A DNA stretch of 64,000 bases from Bryopsis sp. KO-2023. Lineage: Eukaryota > Chlorophyta > Ulvophyceae > Bryopsidales > Bryopsidaceae. Positions 55,501 to 64,000 of this stretch are shown piece by piece. The position numbers and the translations under genes were made by a program. Numbering within the stretch: the stretch's first letter is position 1; each line of letters begins with the position of its first letter. The notes beneath the pieces were generated by a model. The model saw nothing but the letters and a program-made list of their open reading frames with translations. It was not told the DNA's origin and did not search any database. The stretch is taken from contig BSYQ01000004.1 in the NCBI GenBank assembly GCA_030272585.1, forward strand, positions 2,232,001-2,296,000, read 5' to 3'.

Positions 55501-55770
55501 AAGAAGAAAACAACTCACTCCTCCACGGTGACTTCCTCTGTGTCGCCGTCCTCATATTCCACCTGCGTCCAGGTAGACCGTTAAGTCCCGTCGCTCCAAC
55601 ACACGCAACAGCAGCCGATCAAAATTTTAACCTTGAACGCGGAGTGTGTTGCCCACCTTATAGTATTTCTTCCTGGACAACACCACGAATTCCTCCACCA
55701 CCCCACGATACCAACCGTGTCCCGGAAAATACTTCCTTACACGCGCGCCTATGTACTCGTGTCCGCCCAT
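52543..55770 (-). CDS. chromatin-associated protein with N-terminal Tudor-like and C-terminal TDBD (Tify-binding) domains
   Basis: Exons with matching phases: 55657-55770, 55519-55562, 55280-55373, 55109-55163, 54766-54862, 54577-54653, then 53746 to about 53945 and 52543-53478. The link between 54577 and 53945 is unresolved. Exons 1-2 encode IGARVRKYFPGHGWYRGVV followed by VEYEDGDTEEVTVEE, the Tudor-like module of plant PTM/DDT-PHD proteins. Lys/Arg-rich segments follow and suggest nuclear location. The last exon contains GNGIVCGRCGRVVTCSDF, then EIYLPSGENLDDVL, which fits the TDBD domain of plant acetyltransferase- and IDM1-type regulators. The His of the usual FExHAG motif is Cys here (FGRCAG). 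No PHD or acetyltransferase domain was seen. Two adjacent genes instead of one remain possible. Confidence 0.68.
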
Positions 55771-56542
55771 GCGATCGCCTTGTGTTAGCGTGGAAACCTC
55801 TTTTTGGGTGAACAGTCTTCCTCTTGCGTCTGCGTTGGATATTCTGTTCCGAAAATGACACCGCAGCACTTCAAAATGGTTTGCGCGTGTGGCTGGTAGA
55901 CTCGGAGGTTGGGACGACGCTGCGTGGCTTTCGGTTTGATTTTTTTCTCGTGAGTCTGTGGCTGAGGGACGGAATCATCATACGGTTTGTAAGGATCAGC
56001 GCCGTGCGTGGTGTGACTGTCCTTGACAAAAAACACAGACTGTCCCTCGTTTTCACCCCAACACGGTCGTTTGTCGTAGGCGTTTCGCTCGAGATGTACG
56101 CCGTCGCATCAGCATTGGGGTGAAGCTGGCCTCGTTTGGCGTCGGATGCGACGGTGGCTGGTGTCGCATGATCACAAATCGTACTTTCCTCCCCTCTTCT
56201 AATATTTTCGTGCACCTATTACACAACACACGAAACCAAAGGATTCTTCCCAACCGTCCGCAGCTATGACACCGCGTCTCAGCAGAGGAATTTTCCTCTC
56301 CGCTGCAATACCGACACCGTCCACATCAGCCGTTACGTCCTTGTGTAATTCACCAATCCGACGCGCCGTAAGAATCTCGACACAAAATTGGCATGTCGCA
56401 CTCGATCTGACAGGCACCGCCAGAAGTTGCCCGAGGAATCGAGTTCGTGTGGCTTCCCGATATATCCTAACGCGGTGACCTCCCTCGGTGGCGAAAAGCC
56501 GTTGTGTTGTTTCGGAGTTTGGGAAGAGGGGGTTGAGAGAAG
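55771..56542. promoter_or_regulatory. divergent promoter region, Tudor/TDBD gene and NOP16-like gene
   Basis: 772 bp separate the two start codons, which point apart. ORFs on both strands are shadows with no domain. Shared control is inferred from layout only. Confidence 0.4.
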
Positions 56543-58085
56543 ATGGCGAGGAAAATATCGAAAAAACGGAGTCGCCCGATGAAGCAAGGGACCAAGACTC
56601 GGGCCCGTTTGAGAAAAACGTCGAAAGTGCCCGTGCTACTGGCCGACGGGTCGAAACCCGACCTCGAGTCGCGACTTGGAACCTTGTGAGTGCTAGGCGC
56701 AGAAAAGTGGTAAACCAAAACAATGCCGTCAGGACTCTTTTCCCCAATTTCATTTTTTTTTTCCAGAAAAGGGCAAATCCAACCATATCACATCATATCA
56801 GCAAAAGCAACTCACCAAAAGTTTCCACAGATTTACACATGATCAAATCTACATGGGAGTTCTGGTTTGTTGTTTTGGAGAAGGGGAGGGGGGGAGGAAA
56901 GGAGCGGAGTGGATAAAGTGAGTGGTGAATTCTGTTTAGGGGGGAATGGGATGATGCAAATCCTCTGATGAAGAATTATGAGGAGATGGGGGTTTTGAGC
57001 AACCCAAATGCGACAAAAAACGATAAAATGAAGTGCCCGCTGAAGGTAGGCTGTGGCGTGCAGATTATGTATTATATATATTTTTGTATAATATATGAGA
57101 AAATGTGACAAGCGGATCATGTCACTGTAACAGAATTCGCACATGAGTGCATGTGCATGTATGTCTGATGTGCATTTCTTTTTTGAAATATGTGGATGTG
57201 TGGACATGACAGCCGAAAAAAGCGAGGGAAGCCGCTGGGGAGGAGACATATTCAGATGATGACGGTATGATAAGGAAAAGAAGAATAAATAAATGAAAAA
57301 TTCACTGTGAGGAAACCAAGTGCTAAAAAGAACAAAACGTGGAGTAACCAGAATTTCCACAAAATTGAACATGAAAACAAAAAACAGGAAATTTGTTGCA
57401 TGTTTGGTGACTGGGAATCCAGCGTGGAAGATTTTTTCTTAAATAAAGCGCCAAGATTTTCAAAAAATAAAAGATGAACAGCCGAAGATATGAGATGTGG
57501 GAGTAAGGATTTGTGTTGGGGTGTGCTGTTGCGCAGAATTGAGGGTGGTATCTGGGAGGGAAAGAAAAACTGCCGGGAAAGGAACTCCTCACATGCTGAC
57601 ATTTGACCGGAGTAAACTTGTTGGAAAGCTGGTAGAAAAATATGGAGATGACGTCGAGGTGGGATGCCCTGAAATTGCGAATCATTCACCATCTCGATCG
57701 AGTTTGAATTTTTTTGTTTGATTGGCGATTAAAAATCCGCCAAATCTCATCAGGACAGTACATTGCACAGTGTGTCGTCCGTTGGTTTTCTTTCAACTCA
57801 ATGAAACGAAAAAATTGTTGGGGAGAATCAGCTTTTTCCTTTTCTTTAGTTGGTGTGTGCGTAGCACTAAAACGATGCACTCCTGTCAACATTCTTGTTC
57901 AAGTTTCGATTGAACTGCATGCATGGACTGGAACCATCTGCCAACAGCTCTTGTTCTTGTTTGGATTTTTCCTCCAGGCGATGAAGTGGGACACCAAAAT
58001 CAACGTATGGCAGCATTCGGTGGGGACACTAAAGAAGTTCATAAAATCCTACAATTTCTGGGGACCCGATAAAGTGACTGACTGA
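56543..58085 (+). CDS. NOP16-like nucleolar ribosome-biogenesis protein
   Basis: NOP16 acts in 60S ribosomal subunit assembly in the nucleolus. Exon 1 (56543-56685) encodes a strongly basic start, MARKISKKRSRPMKQGTKTR, typical of NOP16. A middle exon ends at 57658 with LVGKLVEKYGDDVE. The last exon, 57977-58085, begins AMKWDTKINVWQHSVGTL and continues KKFIKSY. Together these match the conserved NOP16 C-terminus (EKYG.D..AM..D...N..Q.....L.. I). The middle exon probably starts at 57537. Its phase does not join exon 1 directly, so one more small exon (length 3n+2) must lie between 56686 and 57536. I could not place it. The stop codon sits inside a GACT microsatellite. Confidence 0.72.
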
Positions 58086-58098
58086 CTGACTGACTGAA
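58076..58098 (+). repeat. (GACT)n microsatellite containing the NOP16-like stop codon
   Basis: Five to six units of GACT. Because the unit length is four, TGA occurs in all three reading frames within 12 nt, so translation ends here whatever the frame. Confidence 0.85.
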
Positions 58099-60376
58099 CC
58101 ACCACCACCTACAACTTCGCCAGAAATTGAGATTTTTTTCGGAGGAGATCGAAATGGAGTGGTCAGAACAACATTGTGGGGAACTTCCCTGGTCACTTGT
58201 GGAGAACGAGGGAATCGAAGTGGAACCCTGGACTACTTCACTCAGACGGTGATGTCTTTCCATACCCAATCTGACTTTCTTTTCTTTCTTTTTATGGGGG
58301 CGTGGGCAGGGGGAACGCCAAATTGACTCGTCCATTGATATGTTTGTTTGCATAGTTATTCTAATGGTGTCACATTTGTAAGTTCTTTTTTTTCTTTCCT
58401 TCTCAAGTGAAACTGTATGGAGAATTCAAGGTTTGAGAACATGTAGAGAATTCTTGCCAAGAATTTTTCTCGGGAAGTATGGTGGCTGAAGGCATTTTTT
58501 TTTTCCTCTCCTGATTGTCATAATTTTAGATGAAGTTGGGCACTGTCAGACATAGGCAAAAAAGTCGAGGAAATCTGTCAAGAATACAGCGAAATCTCAG
58601 CGTATAAATACAGCGAAATTTCCAACAGTTCACCTCCACACAGAAAGAGCAATATGAACTTTATTTACAACTACAAAGTTTTTTCTTCTTTTTTGTAGGC
58701 TTCTTTTTTTTTGTCATCCTGGTTTGCACTTCAAATCGTCAAACTCATACGTTCTCTCAATTTCTCAATATACTATCATTCCCTTTCTTTTTTTTTCTTG
58801 ATTCGTGCAAAATATCTCTAAGAAGGTTTAAAAAGAAAAAAAAAACTCCTCCTGAGTTTGAAATATATGGTGTATATTTTTCGAGCCTCCAATGATATGG
58901 TGCGAAAACAAAAAATTCCAATCAAATGAGGTCTGCTATATGTCACTCTCTGTTTCCCCCTCCATCGACGATAAAACAATAAAAATGACAAATCAAACTA
59001 ATGTGGTGTGGTATTTTCTTGTTTTTTTTTAGTTGTTTTTTTCTCTGCCTAAACATCCCTTTGTAAGAGTCACAGGCATATTCAACACGCAAAACAAAAA
59101 TTAATCATATCGAATTCAACCCCTACCCCCATTCCATTCCATCTCTTCATCTTTTTTTTTTTTTCTCTCCCCTATTCTTGGCGACCTTTCCCCCCCTCCT
59201 CTTTTTTTTGTTAACTAGGCATATAAATATATTTTTTCCCTCTCTCATCCCAAACATCGATATGACGGCATTATCTTTTTCCCTTTTTTTCTTCTTTTTG
59301 ACGTCTAAGCCTAAACACTATGACGGATCATTAGTTCCCCCTCCCCCTTTTTTGTTTTTTTTTGGGGGAAGGATTCTAGAGAGTGTGTCAGGTTAGGGCT
59401 ATTCTTTGGGGGCTGTTTCAAATTCTATGTTGTCAGGGGGGGAGGGGGAATGCCATTTCCGCCAGAAAAAATAAATTCCAATCATCTCTTTGCAGTCTCC
59501 TCTCCATAAAAAACATACGCCCACCCCATGGGTAGTTTATTTTCTGTGCTTTTTTTTTTTCATCTTTGTTCCTCTTCATGTATTTTTTTTTCAACACATC
59601 CCCTTATTTTCTCGCAAATGTCTCTCTGCCTTTGAAATTGCCCTTTTAGTTGCATAGAAATGTATATATATATATATATAGTTTTAGATAGATAGATAGA
59701 TTTCGTGTAAAATGTCCGTTCGATCACTGTAGCAAGAAAAGAAAATTATATAAAAGAAAAACCACCATGTGGATTGTTGATAATTGGAGGTAAAACAACC
59801 TATGTATGTGTGCTCTCGCTGTCACTCTCACTCTCACTCACTCTCTCTCGCTCTTTTCATTCTTTCGTAAGCCGGCGATCTATGTGGTAGCCTGCATTGC
59901 AGTCCATGTGGCTGACATGGGTCGGCTCAGACTGACATGCGCCCGGAAGTTCATATTTGAGGGCTCCATCCTTGTTGGGCCATTCTCGTCTAGAACCTCT
60001 CCATCGAAATGATACGCTCTACACAGACATCCACACAAAAAACACACTTACTCTTTTTCACACAGTGAGAAACCATGATAAGTGTGACCACAAGCTGCAT
60101 GAGTCATGTGGGAGAGATTCCTCCAAACTCACACCCCATCTGGTGATTTGTGGACTTGAGAGGTGGTGAAGTTGCTTATCATATACTTATTGCTACCACC
60201 CAGTGGTGGGCTGCCAGAAACTGGACTGTTTCTGTGCAATGGCCCCTTCACAGAGAAGGGCCAGTATGGTAGAATCGACACATTGGGAGCATCCTTCCAA
60301 AACATCACACTAGGTACCCATAATATCCAGGGGTGGGGAGATTGTCAAAACGATCAAAACTACAAGGCCGGAATGT
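58099..60376. other. 2.3-kb gene-poor, T-rich interval
   Basis: Long T runs, (TA)n then (GATA)n at 59660-59700, and CT repeats at 59815-59850. No coding region or RNA gene is supported. The ORFs here are mostly Phe/Ser/Pro low complexity. Confidence 0.5.
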
Positions 60377-61270
60377 TTAATTTTGCGGTGCATTCTGGTT
60401 CTGGTCCTGTTGCATTACATACCCATTGCTGACTCCATGGTCTACACCCCCAATCGAATGATGAATACTTTTTGTGGCTCCCTCCATTGAGAAAAACCTC
60501 TCTAAATGTTCCATTGTTGTCCACGCTGCGCTGTCAGACATGCTCTTTCCATCGTTTTCGCAACGCCCACTCTTGGTGGAGAACAAACGCTGTTCCCTTT
60601 TCTCGGACAACTGTTTTTCTACCAAAAATTCACTGTCCCAATCCGCAGGCAGGCTCTGGAAGTAGCGGGAAATCGCGCAGCTCTGATAATTGGTGGCGTC
60701 GTATTTGGGGTCGTTAAACTGCCTGATGTGATCGGATATGTCGGGTGCATGCTTCTTGAAGCTGACAGATCGCGATGTACGTTCTTTGCTGTGTGAAGGA
60801 GGGTTCGACCATTCAGCCCCTTGATTGAGTGGGTCCACCGTCTGTGGAAAAAAAAGCAGCATCACACGGCTAGTCAAGAACCATGCCCTCAAAAACTGTG
60901 ATCAATCTGGGATAACTGCAGCTGAATGGAGGGCTTCCACCCTAAAAATAAAGTGGAGGACAGCTCAACATCGTGATGTTTGAAATGGTACTGGAGTTTT
61001 TCGACCAATGATGCGGGGAACAAGGATGGTCTGCACAGGATGACCTCATTGTATGCATGATGCATGCAAAATTCCATCTCATACCTTGGTTTCAGGCTTG
61101 GTTGGTTTTTCTGGTTGAGAACAGAAGCAGCTCCTTATGCCCATCCACTTCAAGATGCGGGACGTTGGTCTTCTTGATCGGTGCAATGCTTTCCTACGCA
61201 TGGGCACACCCTCGTGGTTGGCTACATAGCTAGTTTCCCCTGCGTGGGCGCCTCGCTTGTGGTCTGACAT
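60377..61270 (-). CDS. hypothetical two-exon protein
   Basis: Exon 1 61085-61270 (MSDHKRGAHAGETSYV to PTKPETK) and exon 2 60377-60841 (TVDPLNQGAEW to QNQNAPQN) join in phase 0 across a 243-nt GT-AG intron to give 216 residues. The protein is basic near the start (RRKALHRSRRPTSR) and polar after. It has no signal peptide or membrane segment, and the C-terminus is Gln/Asn-rich. I do not recognise a domain. In-frame codons continue upstream of the chosen ATG, so the start is uncertain. Codon content and the clean intron support a real gene. Confidence 0.5.
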
Positions 61271-62805
61271 CAGACTAGAATTCGATGCCCAATGGGGATT
61301 GAGAACAAAAATGAAAATCCTGTTGTTGGTTTGTTTATGGACTGCTGCACAACCAGAAAACGAACCAGTCAGATTTGGAAGACACCACCTGCTCAGCTCA
61401 GACACTGATATGGATCGAATCGTGACCCCTTGAAAGACGATAACTCGACGAACACATCGATGGGGTTGGGAAAGGTTGTCGTTAACCGTGCGTCCGTCTC
61501 AAGCGGGTTCGAAGGGTTTTACGAAGGGTGAGCACAACTACGCAAAAGCAAGTACTGGAAAACACAGTGGACAGCTCCGAGCTGTGACTTGAATTTCCTC
61601 CAATCCCCGTCGGATACGAAACAAGCTCCGGAAGCGTACGAACCGCTTTCGAAGCCCCTCGCTAGCGTTTTGAACGGTGACCCCGGGTTACACTCGTCTC
61701 ACCGTGTGGCCAGAGGCGTAGAATCGATGATCTCGGAGCCACAACGCCCACTGGACTACCCCCACCGCGGCGTTTTATGAGCCAATTGTAAAAATCTAGC
61801 AGGCTTCCTCCAAGAACAGCACCTTGGCCCGGAGTAGCCCCGTTCCGCCCCGCTACCCCAATTCACGTCATACTTGTATTTAATTTGCTTGCAAGAATCG
61901 CGCCACAACCGATACACTAATAAGATTAGTACACAGATCATTTCTATACCACACAATCGCGCGTCCCCTCACCACGATTGGCGGGGTTTCTTCGAATGGA
62001 GAAACCGTCTCGTCCTCAACATCGATGTTGAGGACGAGACGAAGGCGTGGGTTTGGCTGTACTTGGGATTGGCGTGCCGATCGGGGTGCTGTCTGTGCTG
62101 TGTTTTCTCTGTTTCGGTGGTAAGACGATCTACAAACGTCAGGTGCACATCAATCAATGGTTCGTGTGGCGCTGGTGCCAGAACGGCTATGATGCATGGA
62201 AAAGAAACGCTAGAAATCGCCAGGATTCTATGTCGTTTTGACAGTCCCCCGAGATCTGGAAGCTTGGGCAGACAATCTTGTGAAACCCGAAGCACACACG
62301 CTTTCGAGAAGATGACTACGGCGACCCGTTTCGGTTGCAACTACGTTGTTGGGTGGTGTCTGCCAAAGGAGATTGAAGGAGTCCAACAAGAGCTCAAAAG
62401 TGAACCCACCCCACATTTGTGGCCGCTTCGATGGGAGAACTTTTTTTGGGGGGGGGAGGGGGGGGGAAATTCATCACCTCACCACCCTTTTTAAATTCAG
62501 AAGAAAAATCTCATAAAATGGGAGATTCGCTGTCCCTCTTTTTACATGATCGAACCCAGTGGATGGTTCGTATACATACTACAAGAAATTTCAGCAGCCC
62601 ATTGGGGAATATGCTTCCTGTTCTTCCAATCCAACTCATTTTTTTCATCTTTCTTCGACTCGATTCTTCATTTAACTTATTTCCTACCATCTCCATATCT
62701 AAAACAATCATAAACCAATTGACGCTTGAGCTTCTGCATTATTTTTCTTTCCCTCAACTGTTAGTTTCCTACATTAATCGTTCATTCGTGAAGTTTGTTT
62801 TATGA
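61271..62805. other. intergenic region with palindrome and possible TM exon
   Basis: No complete gene. A short plus-strand reading frame after the palindrome (about 62044-62110) encodes a hydrophobic helix (GLAVLGIGVPIGVLSVLCFL), followed by CFGG and a GTAAG donor-like site. It could be one exon of a membrane protein, but neighbouring exons were not found. G-rich run at 62446-62466. Confidence 0.35.
62006..62041. repeat. 36-bp perfect palindrome
   Basis: The half-site CGTCTCGTCCTCAACATC is followed directly by its exact reverse complement, centred on ATCGAT, with no spacer. It can extrude as a hairpin or bind a dimeric protein. Such spacer-less palindromes are rare by chance. Confidence 0.9.

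Positions 62806-64000
<1,195 letters not shown>

Overview
The window is nuclear DNA of an intron-rich eukaryote. Coding regions are interrupted by GT-AG introns, a eukaryotic-type tRNA-His with internal A/B boxes is present, and DNA transposons and retroelements are abundant. Several products point to the plant/algal side of the tree: a TOM2A-like tetraspanin with a CAAX tail, a SnRK2-like kinase, a protein with a Tify-domain-binding (TDBD) motif, a plastid-type FAD oxidoreductase and a chlorophyllase-like hydrolase. I cannot fix the species. A green alga, a streptophyte alga or a secondary alga with green-derived genes would all fit.

Layout. 1-7.4 kb: an intact Ty3/gypsy chromovirus polyprotein (minus strand), a CGAC-rich flank and a broken LINE reverse transcriptase. 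7.4-35.2 kb: an accessory region. It holds two near-identical secreted hydrolases in inverted orientation, a head-to-head pair of secreted chymotrypsin-fold protease/ankyrin fusion genes, a broken third ankyrin copy, an aspartate aminotransferase and at least four non-autonomous DNA transposons. Several of these transposons have readable target-site duplications or empty sites. 37-58 kb: mostly ordinary housekeeping genes in alternating divergent/convergent pairs: tetraspanin, tRNA-His, kinase, FAD oxidoreductase, EF-hand mitochondrial carrier, RtcB-like ligase, Tudor/TDBD chromatin protein and a NOP16-like nucleolar protein. 58-64 kb: sparse, with one unknown two-exon gene, a 36-bp perfect palindrome and the 3' part of a second aspartate aminotransferase.

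Most striking system: two divergent paralogs (11.3-15.4 kb and 16.5-21.4 kb) encode signal peptide, serine protease and ankyrin array. In the right gene nearly every ankyrin repeat is its own 99-nt phase-1 exon, and two repeat types alternate, which suggests growth by two-exon units. The left gene ends in a predicted transmembrane helix and the right one does not. The neighbouring secreted hydrolase joins an eight-cysteine, lipid-transfer-like segment to an alpha/beta hydrolase. It was copied in inverted orientation together with the 3' half of the left ankyrin gene. I assembled the exon models by hand from splice signals, reading phase and agreement between paralogs. RNA evidence was not available.
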